Shown piece after piece: positions 17,358-25,992 of a DNA stretch of 37,346 bases. Both the position numbers and the translations under genes were made by a program. The stretch is from contig MDVS01000035.1 of assembly GCA_001940645.1 (NCBI GenBank), positions 1 through 37,346 on the forward strand. Reading direction: 5' to 3'. Positions within the stretch are counted from its first letter, which is position 1, and every line of letters begins with the position of its first letter. The DNA is from Candidatus Heimdallarchaeota archaeon LC_3 (lineage in GTDB: Archaea; Asgardarchaeota; Heimdallarchaeia; Hodarchaeales; LC-3). Below the pieces are notes generated by a model that was given only the letters and a program-made list of their open reading frames with translations, searched no databases and had not been told where the DNA came from.

Positions 17358-17784
17358 TTGTCCAATAATTACGATATAGTTATCATTGGTGCTGGTATAA
17401 TGGGAAGCGCTACGGCGTATTCTCTTTCAAAAACTGATAAAAAAGTTCTATTATTGGAAAAATTTCAACTTCTACATTTCAAAGGAAGTTCTCATAGACA
17501 ATCACGAAGTATTCGCCAAACTTATTCGAAACTTCAATTATGTAAATAATACTCTAATAGATTCCCAAACCTGTTATTATTCAATGACTAACGACGAAAA
17601 CTTTATTCTCGATTTTCATCCTGATTTAAAAAATATAATTATAGGATCAGGTTTTTCTGGTCATGGATTCAAGTTTGCTCCCCTTGTTGGTAAAATTCTT
17701 GCTGAATTAGTGTTAAATCAAGAATCTCCTTACTCTAACATATCTTCTTTTTCTTTAAAACCAAAATTGATTAATATTTCTTAA
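17358..17784 (+). pseudogene. Remnant of a sarcosine-oxidase-like FAD oxidoreductase (N- and C-termini only)
   Basis: The first piece (TTG at 17358 to 17549) holds the FAD Rossmann motif [18 protein letters not shown] and the family's [14 protein letters not shown] segment. The second piece, in another frame and ending at 17784, reads LIDSQTCYYSMTNDENFILD then IIGSGFSGHGFKFAPLVGKI, the C-terminal hallmark of monomeric sarcosine oxidases and N-methyl amino acid oxidases. Roughly 250 codons between them are missing, with a frameshift at about 17520-17560. It is a deletion pseudogene. Its stop overlaps the stop of the convergent broken LpdD-like gene by three bases. Confidence 0.85.
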
Positions 17785-18158
17785 TCATGGGATATTTTTG
17801 TGATTATTTTTGAAGCAAGGGGATTTAATTTTTCCACAATTTCTTGTAATTGATCTTTGTTAATATTATCAATATGAATCCCCCCACAAACAAGAACATT
17901 TGTTTTCAAATCTTTACTTAAAATAAAGGCTAGCTTATCTGTTATTTTATTATCACGATGGCCATAGGATGTAATTGTACTTACTGAAGAAGATCTTTCC
18001 TTTTCTTTATTTTTTCTCTTATAAGATTCTCCTAATGATACCGCACCGAGATGTTATCCTGGACCTTGTAATATAATAATAAAATCGGTTCCTAAAGTGA
18101 AAATATTAGCAACAGTTTTTCCTTTGTATTGATTTAATTCGATTGAAGTTGTCAACAT
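17781..18158 (-). pseudogene. LpdD-like (prenylated flavin chaperone-like) protein gene with one in-frame TAA
   Basis: The minus strand carries a 126-codon frame from ATG 18158 to TAA 17781, broken only by TAA at 18054-18056 (codon 35). Around the stop it reads LQGPG-stop-HLGAVSLG, then TSYGHRDNKITDKLAFIL and VLVCGGIHIDNINKDQL. The HLGAV, GHRD and GGIHIDN pattern is that of the small LpdD-like family linked to UbiD-type decarboxylases. This is recalled family knowledge and should be checked. CAA to TAA would explain the stop. With the neighbouring oxidase remnant it marks a decaying locus. The codons after the stop remain protein-like, so inactivation is recent or the stop is a base error. 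Confidence 0.6.
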
Positions 18159-18287
18159 AATAATCAAACTCCAAATTCTTAATTTTAAGAAAAATGTAAA
18201 AATTCTATTAAGAAAAATATGGGTAAATTATTTATGAAATTTTTACAAGAAAGATTTAATTAATCTTCTTAGTATGAATGGTGTAAC

Positions 18288-18614
18288 ATGATTAAACAAA
18301 ATGTCTTATTTTTTATTTTAACTGGCTTATTTCTTTTTTCGATTAATACTAATGTGTATGTAAATAGTGGTATAGCAAATCCAATGAGTACTTCTCCTGT
18401 GAACAGTGTTGATGTCAGTCTTCCAACAAGGGTTTCTAATAAACAAGAATCAAATATTAACACTTATCACCTCTCAACTCAAGATTTTTATTGTTTATCC
18501 ACTGATACTTCAGTATTAACACTGAGTAGTTTAAGTATGTCTAAAAATGAAAATTCTCAACTGTTAGAGATTTCCTTTGTTAAAGAAGAAGCAATTCAGG
18601 TCTATTCAAGTTAA
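18288..18614 (+). CDS. Small predicted secreted protein
   Basis: This is a 108-residue protein with an N-terminal signal-like segment (MIKQN then FFILTGLFLFSINTNVYV) and a Ser/Thr/Asn-rich remainder of low complexity. There is no lipobox Cys, no further membrane helix and no recognisable domain. It could be a surface-exposed peptide or a truncated gene. Coding confidence is moderate because of the clear signal segment and the ATG start. Confidence 0.45.
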   Translation: MIKQNVLFFILTGLFLFSINTNVYVNSGIANPMSTSPVNSVDVSLPTRVSNKQESNINTYHLSTQDFYCLSTDTSVLTLSSLSMSKNENSQLLEISFVKEEAIQVYSS

Positions 18615-18713
18615 TCTCAAAATTTTTTAATAGCTTCTATTATTTTCTCAACTGAATTCAATAAAAAATTAAAAACAAAAAAATTTAAAAAATTAAAAAC
18701 CAAAAATATTTTC

Positions 18714-18947
18714 ATGTCTGCCGGTGCATTCGTATTAATTAATAGTGAAGTAGGTAAGGAACAAGAAATTCTTGTTAAATTAAGGGATATTCCCCATGTT
18801 GTAGAATCTTTTGCTGTTTATGGAGTATATGATTTAGTAATTAGACTGGAAGCTGATGATTTAGATACATTAAAATCAGTTATATCTAAAAATATTAGAA
18901 CTGTCGAATTTATTGAAAAAACTTTTACGATGATAATTGAATCATAG
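18714..18947 (+). CDS. Stand-alone Lrp/AsnC ligand-binding (RAM) domain
   Basis: The protein has 77 residues. The pattern AFVLINSEVGKEQEILVKLR, then HVVESFAVYGVYDLVIRLEA and FIEKTFTMII is the beta-alpha-beta-beta-alpha-beta RAM domain of Lrp/AsnC regulators, including the conserved GxYDL turn. There is no DNA-binding helix-turn-helix. Such archaeal single-domain proteins may bind amino acids and associate with full-length Lrp proteins. Two A-rich direct repeats precede the gene. Confidence 0.88.
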   Translation: MSAGAFVLINSEVGKEQEILVKLRDIPHVVESFAVYGVYDLVIRLEADDLDTLKSVISKNIRTVEFIEKTFTMIIES

Positions 18948-19169
18948 ATGAATCAATTTAAGATTGTTTATGAAAAATTGGATCTTTTTTTGGCATCTTT
19001 AATTTCTTTTGATAAATATTTTTCATTAAATAATTTATTTCCAGATTAGCAAAGCTTTTTAACTTGGATTGCTTATTCTAAATTGTATACGAAGAGACCA
19101 GAAAAGTGGAAAAAGACAAGAATAACCGGTTAACAATTTCTCCTCTTCTTAAATAAAATTACCGGTTTT

Positions 19170-19247
19170 ATTATACAATAAATAGCAAATACACAATTAT
19201 ACAGTAATTATCAAATACAAAATTATTCAGTAATTAACAATTATTAA
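19170..19247. repeat. Three imperfect 26-base tandem repeats before the beta-CASP nuclease gene
   Basis: Units at 19170-19195, 19196-19221 and 19222-19247 follow each other with no spacer. Units 1 and 2 share ATTATACARTAAWTAKCAAA and then ACAMA; unit 3 diverges after its first 18 bases. A palindrome TAACCGGTTA (19123-19132) lies upstream. The array ends 13 bases before the ATG at 19261, so it overlaps the probable promoter or 5' leader. No gene is seen in the rest of the 18948-19260 gap. Confidence 0.55.
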
Positions 19248-19260
19248 TGAGATTATTTAA

Positions 19261-20634
19261 ATGACACTAAAAATTTTAGGCTTGGGAGGAGCAAAAGAAG
19301 TGGGAAGAAGTAGTTTTCTTCTTACTGAAGATAATCACTCCCTTTTATTAGATGCAGGACTTAAATTATTCCCCAAAAGGCTTAATATACCTCCTTTAGA
19401 ACCCAATATTCCTTTGAATGAAAGAAAAGAATTCTTTTCTTCTTTAGATTCAATGCTTGTATCACATGCTCACTTAGATCACATTGGCTATATTCCAGCA
19501 GCCTATCACTACGGATATACTGGTAAGGTCTATATGACCAAACCTACTGCAGATTTAGCAAATTATGTATGGGAAGATGGTCTTAAGATACAAGGGGACC
19601 GATTTTATAACAAAAAAGATGTTAATCTAACAAATAGAAACATAGTGAAACTAGATTATAATAATAAAATAAAGATAAGCGATAAAGTATCAGCAACTTT
19701 TCACGATGCAGGACATATTTTAGGATCAGCAGCTATAGAACTTGAATGGGATGGACAAAAGATACTTTATACAGGCGATATTAGTGATCAAAAAAGTCTC
19801 CTACATACTGGTTATCATATTCCTACATCGAATGACAAATTTTCCTTTATTATCTCCGAAGCAACTAATCATCATACTTCACGACATACACCAAGAGAAA
19901 AATCTTCAAAAGGTTTGATACAAGCAGCCCTTGATACTTATAAACGCAAAAGCAAACTTATCATTCCAGCATTTTCTATGGGACGATCACAAGAAGTATT
20001 AAGTATTTTAATGACCTATTTAGATGATTTACTTTATTCATATCCAATTTATATCGCTGGAGCCATAAATAAAGTGAATAAAATTTATAGAAAATTTTTC
20101 AATTCTAATTGGATTAATCCCAAGATAATTGAACTTGTTAAAGAACAGGATTCGTCATTGAAGACTCCATGGGACCATCCAGGGTTAAAAGAAGTGAGAG
20201 GATTTAACACTCAAAAAAGGATTATGAAAAGTAAGAAACCATGTATAATTATTTCAACTCACGGTATGTTAGAAACTGGTCCAGTTCATGGTTTTCTATC
20301 TTTAGGAGCTAACAAGAAAGAGAATATACTTGCTATTGTAGGGTATCAAGCTTCAGGTAGCATTGGTGCTGATATTCTTGCTGGAGTGAAAACTATAGAA
20401 TTAGGATACGGGAAACATGTTAAAAAGTATCATATAGATCTTGAAATAAGAAAATATAGTTTCTCAGGACATATTAGCAGAGAAAATCTACAAAAATTTT
20501 TAACAAATACACAAACAGACCAAATTTTTACAGTACATGGGGATCTTAATTCGATGACTCATTTAAGGAATAGATTAAAAAATAATGGATTAATAGCAAC
20601 AGTACTACCTTCTATGGAATCGACCAGTACATAA
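19261..20634 (+). CDS. Metallo-beta-lactamase/beta-CASP ribonuclease (archaeal CPSF-like)
   Basis: The protein has 457 residues. Metallo-beta-lactamase motifs are the N-terminal GGAKEVGRSSFLL, SHAHLDHIGY (HxHxDH) and HDAGHILGSAAIEL, with YTGDIS in addition. The beta-CASP insert follows (LIIPAFSMGRSQEVL, then ISTHGMLETGPV) and the C-terminal metal residues lie in FSGHISRENL and FTVHGDLNSM. There is no N-terminal KH domain, so it resembles aCPSF2-type rather than aCPSF1-type archaeal enzymes. Predicted role: RNA endo- or exonuclease in processing or decay. Confidence 0.9.
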   Translation: MTLKILGLGGAKEVGRSSFLLTEDNHSLLLDAGLKLFPKRLNIPPLEPNIPLNERKEFFSSLDSMLVSHAHLDHIGYIPAAYHYGYTGKVYMTKPTADLANYVWEDGLKIQGDRFYNKKDVNLTNRNIVKLDYNNKIKISDKVSATFHDAGHILGSAAIELEWDGQKILYTGDISDQKSLLHTGYHIPTSNDKFSFIISEATNHHTSRHTPREKSSKGLIQAALDTYKRKSKLIIPAFSMGRSQEVLSILMTYLDDLLYSYPIYIAGAINKVNKIYRKFFNSNWINPKIIELVKEQDSSLKTPWDHPGLKEVRGFNTQKRIMKSKKPCIIISTHGMLETGPVHGFLSLGANKKENILAIVGYQASGSIGADILAGVKTIELGYGKHVKKYHIDLEIRKYSFSGHISRENLQKFLTNTQTDQIFTVHGDLNSMTHLRNRLKNNGLIATVLPSMESTST

Positions 20635-20658
20635 TTAAGAGGTAAATTGCCATAAATA

Positions 20659-20676
20659 TTTTTTTTTATCTTTTTT
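20659..20676 (+). terminator. T-tract terminator after the beta-CASP gene
   Basis: Nine T followed by ATC and six T lie 25-42 bases after the stop at 20634. Oligo-T runs without a stem are the usual intrinsic termination signal in archaea. The remainder of the gap up to 20878 contains no gene. Confidence 0.45.
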
Positions 20677-20877
20677 CAACCTTTGAAATCAATTCTTTTA
20701 TCTATTAACAGTAAGAATCAATATTTACTTTGTAAATTATTGTTCTCTTATAATAGTTTTCAGTAATAAGTATTGATCTATATAAATTAGCAATGTTACT
20801 TATGTAACCTATAAGTAATTAGGTTTCATATTAAAATCGTATAAAATTAACAATATCATAATAGGAGTAAACTAATT

Positions 20878-21000
20878 ATGCTTAAGAAACGTTTGAAAGC
20901 TTGGTATAAAAGTCGTGAACAGGATTTAATGTGGAATCGTACTGCGGATTCTATTTATTCACCAATAATTGAACCAATCAACAGTAGATTAACTAAATAA
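20878..21000 (+). CDS. 40-residue basic small protein
   Basis: A short ATG-initiated gene is preceded by an AGGAG Shine-Dalgarno about 12 bases upstream (ATAGGAGTAAACTAATTATG). The product begins MLKKRLKAWYKSREQDLMWN and ends NSRLTK. It is basic with a Trp-rich N-terminal helix, and no family is recognised. The good ribosome site, protein-like composition and isolated position between two transcription units favour a real gene. Confidence 0.55.
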   Translation: MLKKRLKAWYKSREQDLMWNRTADSIYSPIIEPINSRLTK

Positions 21001-21091
21001 GTATGAAATTGGGAAAAACCCATTCTCTTTTTATTTCCCACATTTAATTTTGTATCATATTAACAGTTATAATAACTATTTCTTCGAATAA

Positions 21092-21628
21092 TTGCAACAT
21101 GAGAGACGAATTGCTAATTTAAAAACTTGGCAGAAAGCTTTTTTAGTATCATTCTTGATTCTAATACCTTTATCGATTGGAATCGGTTGGATCCTTGTTT
21201 CACCAATTTTTTTGTCCATTCCGAAGGCTGAAGAAAAAGATGAAACAGATGATCAAGCTAAACAGGAAGAAGATGCCAATAATCAAACTGTTTTGCTAAC
21301 AGGACAATTTAATATAATTGATTCTGCACATTATGGTTCAGGAATGGTCAGTATTATTGAAGAAGAGAATAGAAGTATTAACCTCTATTTTACTAATGTA
21401 GATATTGCTACTGGTCCTGATTTACTAGTTTATTTATCTAGCAAGGGATCCTTTAGTGGAACAGGGGATAGTCCAGGTACCTATTATGATTTAGGCTCTT
21501 TGGAATTTAACGAAGGAAATTTTACTATGAAAATACCACAAGAAGTAAATATTACTGATTATCATTCTGTACTTATTTGGTGTGAACCTTTTAGTGTAGT
21601 GTTCACGTGGGCATTTTTACAGCCCTAA
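21092..21628 (+). CDS. Membrane-anchored DM13-domain protein
   Basis: The 178-residue product starts at TTG 21092, directly after an in-frame TAA; no ATG or GTG is available. Residues 12-40 form one transmembrane or signal-anchor helix, then an acidic linker (KAEEKDETDDQAKQEED). Residues 60-178 match the DM13 domain: GQFNIIDSAHYGSGMVSII, FTNVDIATGPDLLVYLS, YYDLGSLEFNEGNFTMKIP and SVLIWCEPFSVVFTWA. DM13 domains, found in animals and bacteria, are predicted redox or electron-transfer modules with a key Cys, here in IWCEPF. The domain would face outside the cell. Confidence 0.8.
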   Translation: MQHERRIANLKTWQKAFLVSFLILIPLSIGIGWILVSPIFLSIPKAEEKDETDDQAKQEEDANNQTVLLTGQFNIIDSAHYGSGMVSIIEEENRSINLYFTNVDIATGPDLLVYLSSKGSFSGTGDSPGTYYDLGSLEFNEGNFTMKIPQEVNITDYHSVLIWCEPFSVVFTWAFLQP

Positions 21629-21671
21629 GATCATAGATGTCTTGAATGGACTTTTAAGTGAAATTTTTATC

Positions 21672-22850
21672 TCATTTATTAAAAATATTTTCAGGAAATG
21701 CCTTTTTACCTATTGGTTTTAGTATTTCTTCAAAATTTAATCCTACAAACTCAGCTGCTCTTTGTAACGTTTTTATTTGTCCTTTACTGTAAGGTATTCC
21801 TTCCTTGTATGAATATCCTTTTGCTTTTTCTGCTCTATCTCCAGGCCAGCGGGATGATGATCCAAAATATTTTGATTCATAATCTTGCATTAACTCTTTG
21901 ACTCTTGTTCTTGCCTCATCTTTACTATATAAAAAATCCATAACTTGAGCTTGAAAACTATGAGAAATTCGTCTTTTAATTCCTTTATCTTCCAAAGGAA
22001 TTTTATTAATTGGTCCTCCTCCAATAGATTGATCAATCTCTAAAAATCGTAACAATGCATCCCCTTTGTACCCCGCAAGAGTTGAACCAAGGGGAAATAC
22101 CGATCCTATAATGTTTAAACCAAACTTGTCTGTTTCTATAAACTCTTTAGGATCTCTAGTAGATTTATAATTTTTATCGGAAACGTATTCGGGTATCTTT
22201 ACCATTTCTCCTGCTTTAAATTGCTTCAAACAATAACTAACAGCCATACGAGTCAAAGCCATGTCCAAGGTCAAAATCCCTTCACTATATGGTATAGAGA
22301 TAGCTAATGGATTAGTACCAATTCTTATTTCTTTTCCAGACCCTTTAGTATAATCGAGCCTTTCTGGATCATCCCCCATAACACGTGCAACAGCAGTTGT
22401 AGTACAACTCACTTCTCCTTTCAAATCTCTTTCCTTAGCAATTAATGAGCTCCAAACACCTGCTGCTCCGTAATGGTTAGTATTTTGAACAAATACCTTA
22501 GCTATTCCATATTTTCTTGCTAATTCTTTTACTAACAAGACAGCTTTCATTGCTGTTATATGTCCGGGAGCACCATTTCCATCAATTACTGCTATTGTAG
22601 GATATTTCTTATCTAATATTATTGGTTCAACCTTTAAATCGACTGTAGCAGTTATTCCTGTACGTTTTACAGCTTCTTCTAATCCTGTTCCTCCTGCAAT
22701 ACCATGGGAGTAAATTCCCCTAATATCAGCTTCTAAGAGTGCAAATGTAGTTGCTTGAGCAGATTCATCGGAATATCCTCCCTTTTTAAGAATTTCAAAT
22801 GAAAACTTTTTCATATCGTAAACAGAATAATGGTTTCGAATAATTTCCAT
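21672..22850 (-). CDS. Malate/L-lactate dehydrogenase family (LDH2/AllD/ComC type) oxidoreductase
   Basis: From ATG 22850 the protein is 392 residues; a TTG at 22862 is possible but less likely. Family features are the N-terminal helical part with the SHGIAGG motif (DIRGIYSHG), AVIDGNGAPGHI, FVQNTNHYGAAGVWS and GTNPLAISIPY, and the late LAGYKGDALLRFLEI. These enzymes reduce or oxidise 2-oxo/2-hydroxy acids with NAD(P) and lack a Rossmann fold. The exact substrate (malate, lactate, sulfolactate, ureidoglycolate) is not decided. The C-terminal part (about 290-392) is longer than in short members. Confidence 0.85.
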   Translation of the reverse strand: MEIIRNHYSVYDMKKFSFEILKKGGYSDESAQATTFALLEADIRGIYSHGIAGGTGLEEAVKRTGITATVDLKVEPIILDKKYPTIAVIDGNGAPGHITAMKAVLLVKELARKYGIAKVFVQNTNHYGAAGVWSSLIAKERDLKGEVSCTTTAVARVMGDDPERLDYTKGSGKEIRIGTNPLAISIPYSEGILTLDMALTRMAVSYCLKQFKAGEMVKIPEYVSDKNYKSTRDPKEFIETDKFGLNIIGSVFPLGSTLAGYKGDALLRFLEIDQSIGGGPINKIPLEDKGIKRRISHSFQAQVMDFLYSKDEARTRVKELMQDYESKYFGSSSRWPGDRAEKAKGYSYKEGIPYSKGQIKTLQRAAEFVGLNFEEILKPIGKKAFPENIFNK

Positions 22851-23028
22851 AAAAAAACACAATTCATATCATTTTAATCTTATTTCAAAAGAATTTTTAT
22901 TAAATTAAACATTGTCGCAATAATTTAATTTTTTCATATTAAATTCAACTCCTGACTGTGTAGTAAGTATTATATTCAAACTCAAAAAATGAAGAAATAT
23001 CTAATTAATCATTTAATAAGTTGAAAAA

Positions 23029-23565
23029 ATGGTTGAAACAACTTATACGCGAAGAATTTTAGATTTGAGAAAGAGTTTTGATAAAAATATTCTTGAATCA
23101 CCTGATTCTCCGCTCACTGAATCACAAAAAACAAGTTTCAAAGGAATTACTTGGTTTCCCCTAGATGAGAAATACAAATTAGAAGCAAAGATGGAGCAAA
23201 ATGAGACTCCACAAGAAACTTCTGTAGCTTTATCGCACGGTGATGAAAAAGAATATTTGAAATTTGGTATACTGAATTTCAAATTAGATAATCTTCAATT
23301 TACACTTACCGTTTTTAAACCCATAGGAAAAGACTATTTTTTAATACCATTTAAAGATAATACAGCTGGTAAGGAGACCTATGACGGAGGTAGGTTCGTT
23401 CCAATTAAAATTATTAACAACAACATTTACAATTTAGATTTCAATATAGCTTATAATCCTAATTGTGTTTATAATAAAGATTTTAATTGTATTTTGCCAC
23501 CGAAAGATAATTTTCTCCCCTTTTCAATTACTGCTGGTCAAAAAATGTATAGATCTAGTGATTAA
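23029..23565 (+). CDS. DUF1684 family protein
   Basis: This is a 178-residue protein. DUF1684 landmarks are FKGITWFPLDEKYKLEAKM, FKPIGKDYFLIPFKDNTAG with YDGGRFVPI, and the C-terminal NPNCVYN...FNCILPPKDNFLPFSITAGQKM with paired Cys residues. The family's function is not established; bacterial members are longer and often secreted. No signal peptide is seen here. The start is ATG at 23029. Confidence 0.85.
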   Translation: MVETTYTRRILDLRKSFDKNILESPDSPLTESQKTSFKGITWFPLDEKYKLEAKMEQNETPQETSVALSHGDEKEYLKFGILNFKLDNLQFTLTVFKPIGKDYFLIPFKDNTAGKETYDGGRFVPIKIINNNIYNLDFNIAYNPNCVYNKDFNCILPPKDNFLPFSITAGQKMYRSSD

Positions 23566-23692
23566 TTTTGTGGAAGAATGGAAAGAACTCAAGTATCATT
23601 ATAACTAATAATTAAATCAAGCGGTTTTTAGTACATTATTAACCGTATTACACAAATTTAATCAAGATCAGTAATTTTTTGAAAGGGTTACA

Positions 23693-24160
23693 ATGAATAA
23701 AGAAATTTTAATACATCCAGCGACAATAAAAGACATATTTGATATTGTTCGGCTACGTAGAGTTATGTTTGAAAGTATGGGTTATGATGATAAGGAATTA
23801 TTAGATGAAAATGACCAATTTAGTACTGATTATCTTCGTGAAAGTATACCAAATAAAATTTTTAATGGATGGATAGCTTCAACAAAATATAATATAGTAG
23901 TGGGAACAGTTGGATTAGTAATTGATCAACATCCTCCCTCACCGAATAATCCTTCAGGAAAGATAGGTTACATAATGAATTTGTGTATTGATAATAATTA
24001 TCGGCGTCAAGGAATCGCACGACAATTAATGAACACGATTTTAGACTATACAAAGAAGATAAATATTATTGTTACTGAATTACATACCACAGAAATAGGT
24101 AGAGGATTATATAACGAATTAGGATACAAAAATAGTAATGCAATGAGATTAACAATTTAA
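23693..24160 (+). CDS. GNAT-family N-acetyltransferase
   Basis: This is a 155-residue GNAT. The N-terminal IHPATIKDIFDIVRLRR starts the fold. The acetyl-CoA site is in IMNLCIDNNYRRQGIARQLMN (R/QxxGxG/A variant RQGIA), and the last strand is ELHTTEIGRGLYNELGYK. The substrate is unknown. GAAAGGG lies before the ATG. Confidence 0.85.
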   Translation: MNKEILIHPATIKDIFDIVRLRRVMFESMGYDDKELLDENDQFSTDYLRESIPNKIFNGWIASTKYNIVVGTVGLVIDQHPPSPNNPSGKIGYIMNLCIDNNYRRQGIARQLMNTILDYTKKINIIVTELHTTEIGRGLYNELGYKNSNAMRLTI

Positions 24161-24384
24161 ATTTTCTTTGTTATTATTCTTTCATTGAAAATTTTTACAA
24201 GATTTCCGCTCTTCCCTTTTCTCTTCTTAATTATATAAGAAAAATGATTTAAATTAATAAGATTTTACTAAAAGAGCTTAAAAACATCTCCTTAAATTTG
24301 TCCGATATCTAAAAATTTATAATGAGTCAATTAGTAGTATGAATCAGTATCAATCTATTCTAAAGTAATTGGTGAATACCTATA

Positions 24385-24702
24385 ATGATTACAGGCCTTA
24401 AAGCAGCCATCAAGCAATTTACAAACCAACTTAAATCAGAAGCAAATGTAGTGGGAACTCTAACAATCATTTGGCTTGATGCTGAGAGAGAGAACTATCA
24501 GTTAGATAATATTACATCGCTTGAACATGAATATAATGCCAAAGATGGATCACTTATCTTAAAAGGGAATAGAAATGTTAATGAAAGAGATAAACAAGCA
24601 GGATATTTTATTATTACAAAACTGAAATATATTTATTCAATAAATTTGATAATAAATGACAAAAAAGAAGATTATGAAGTGTTCAGCAGTAAAAATTATT
24701 AA
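24385..24702 (+). CDS. Hypothetical protein, 105 residues
   Basis: This is a soluble protein with an amphipathic N-terminal helix (GLKAAIKQFTNQLKSEANV) followed by short alternating strands (GTLTIIWLDAE, GYFIITKLKYIYSINLII). No family is recognised. It is convergent with the zinc-ribbon coiled-coil gene, 13 bases apart. The composition and ATG start support coding. Confidence 0.55.
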   Translation: MITGLKAAIKQFTNQLKSEANVVGTLTIIWLDAERENYQLDNITSLEHEYNAKDGSLILKGNRNVNERDKQAGYFIITKLKYIYSINLIINDKKEDYEVFSSKNY

Positions 24703-24715
24703 ATAAACGCGTAGT

Positions 24716-25861
24716 TTATTTCTTGTATTTTAATTCTTGTTCAATTAATTCTCTTCTTCGGTTTATCAATTCATTTCTTTTCAAAACTATATTTCTATCT
24801 AAATTATTTAATTGATTGTTTAAACTATTAATTTTTGTTTGAGCCCAGTTAATAACTGAATGCACTTCTGATACTGTGTACCTTACTGATTCTCTGGAAC
24901 GATTAATTCGTTCTCTTGCTTGCATATCACTCCAAATATTATCAAACCAAGTATCCCAAAGATAATTTCCTTCTTCTATATGTGGTTTGCGAATAGTTGG
25001 CAAATTAGTAACAATTTTGTAAGCACGTTCTACACTATAGTGTCCCTGTTGAACAGCATTTCTAGCATCTCTTACACGCGAGTGTTTCATGGAATCAACA
25101 AAGAATCCACCTCCCATAAAAGTATCCCAATTAGCAAAACCTTTAGCACTGTCTAGCTTTCTTAACCCTTGGTTAAAATGATTATTCGCACTTTTTAAAT
25201 GTCCTAAAGCCGTAGTTAATCGACTTTGTTCAGATAATATAGGTTTTTTGTTTCCTTCTAAATTTTTTAGTTCATTCTCTAAGTTATTTTCGGTATGATC
25301 TCCCTTTCCTCCTTTGTATATCTGATCAAGTAATTCTCCCAATTCTTTTTGTAAAGAAAGCTTTTTTTTTCCAAGGGTTCTTACATTTGTTAATTGTGAA
25401 TATGCTGTATTTACACGCTTCATAATCTCATTGAAATCGGTTTTTGCTTCTTCTTCTTTATTAATTGCTTCAAAGTACTCAGTTTCTTCAGTTTTTAGCA
25501 ATTGATCCTTTTTTCCTGATATACGTGACTTTAAGGATTTCCAAGTTAAGTTTTTTAATTCTTCAACATCTTTAAATTCTTTCTTTGCTTCAAACTGTCT
25601 CTTTTTATAAATATCTTCAATTTTTTTTGCCTCTTGAGTAAGGGCCTCATGATATTGAAATGCTTGAGAGATTTCATTTTCGATTTCGTTTAATTCAGTT
25701 ATTTGTTCTTCTAATTGTTGATATCTGATAAGAAGATCTTGAGATAAAGGAAAAATATCCTTTTGTGAGTCAGATGAATGGTTTATTTTTAAATTGAATC
25801 CACAATTTTCACAGAAAATGTCTCCAATTTTATAATCAGAATTACAATTTGGACAATTCAC
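24716..25861 (-). CDS. Zinc-ribbon protein with long coiled coils
   Basis: The 381-residue protein starts at GTG (25861). Residues 3-22 are a zinc ribbon (CPNCNSD...CENCG). The remainder is almost entirely helical and charged: coiled coils at about 45-215, a less charged middle (AKGFANWDTFMGGGFFVDSM, residues about 240-260), and further coiled coil to the end. No membrane segment is seen. The FMGGGFF segment interrupts the coil and may be a hinge or contact. Function unknown; scaffolding is a guess. Confidence 0.7.
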   Translation of the reverse strand: MNCPNCNSDYKIGDIFCENCGFNLKINHSSDSQKDIFPLSQDLLIRYQQLEEQITELNEIENEISQAFQYHEALTQEAKKIEDIYKKRQFEAKKEFKDVEELKNLTWKSLKSRISGKKDQLLKTEETEYFEAINKEEEAKTDFNEIMKRVNTAYSQLTNVRTLGKKKLSLQKELGELLDQIYKGGKGDHTENNLENELKNLEGNKKPILSEQSRLTTALGHLKSANNHFNQGLRKLDSAKGFANWDTFMGGGFFVDSMKHSRVRDARNAVQQGHYSVERAYKIVTNLPTIRKPHIEEGNYLWDTWFDNIWSDMQARERINRSRESVRYTVSEVHSVINWAQTKINSLNNQLNNLDRNIVLKRNELINRRRELIEQELKYKK

Positions 25862-25992
25862 AATAATCCCTTAAAAATTTTAGTGTTAGATTATTTATCT
25901 TAAATCAGAAAGAAGACTACTTCCCTTTATGGAATATGATGAGATTGATGGGGAATTAGTATGGAAGCATGAATTTCAAGAATAAATTTTAC

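Noticed and set aside
18665..18705. A-rich direct repeats before the RAM-domain gene
   Set aside because: Low-complexity A/T sequence; repetition is expected from composition.
19170..19247. Possible CRISPR array
   Set aside because: The three 26-base units are contiguous with no spacers and the third is diverged; no cas genes are near.
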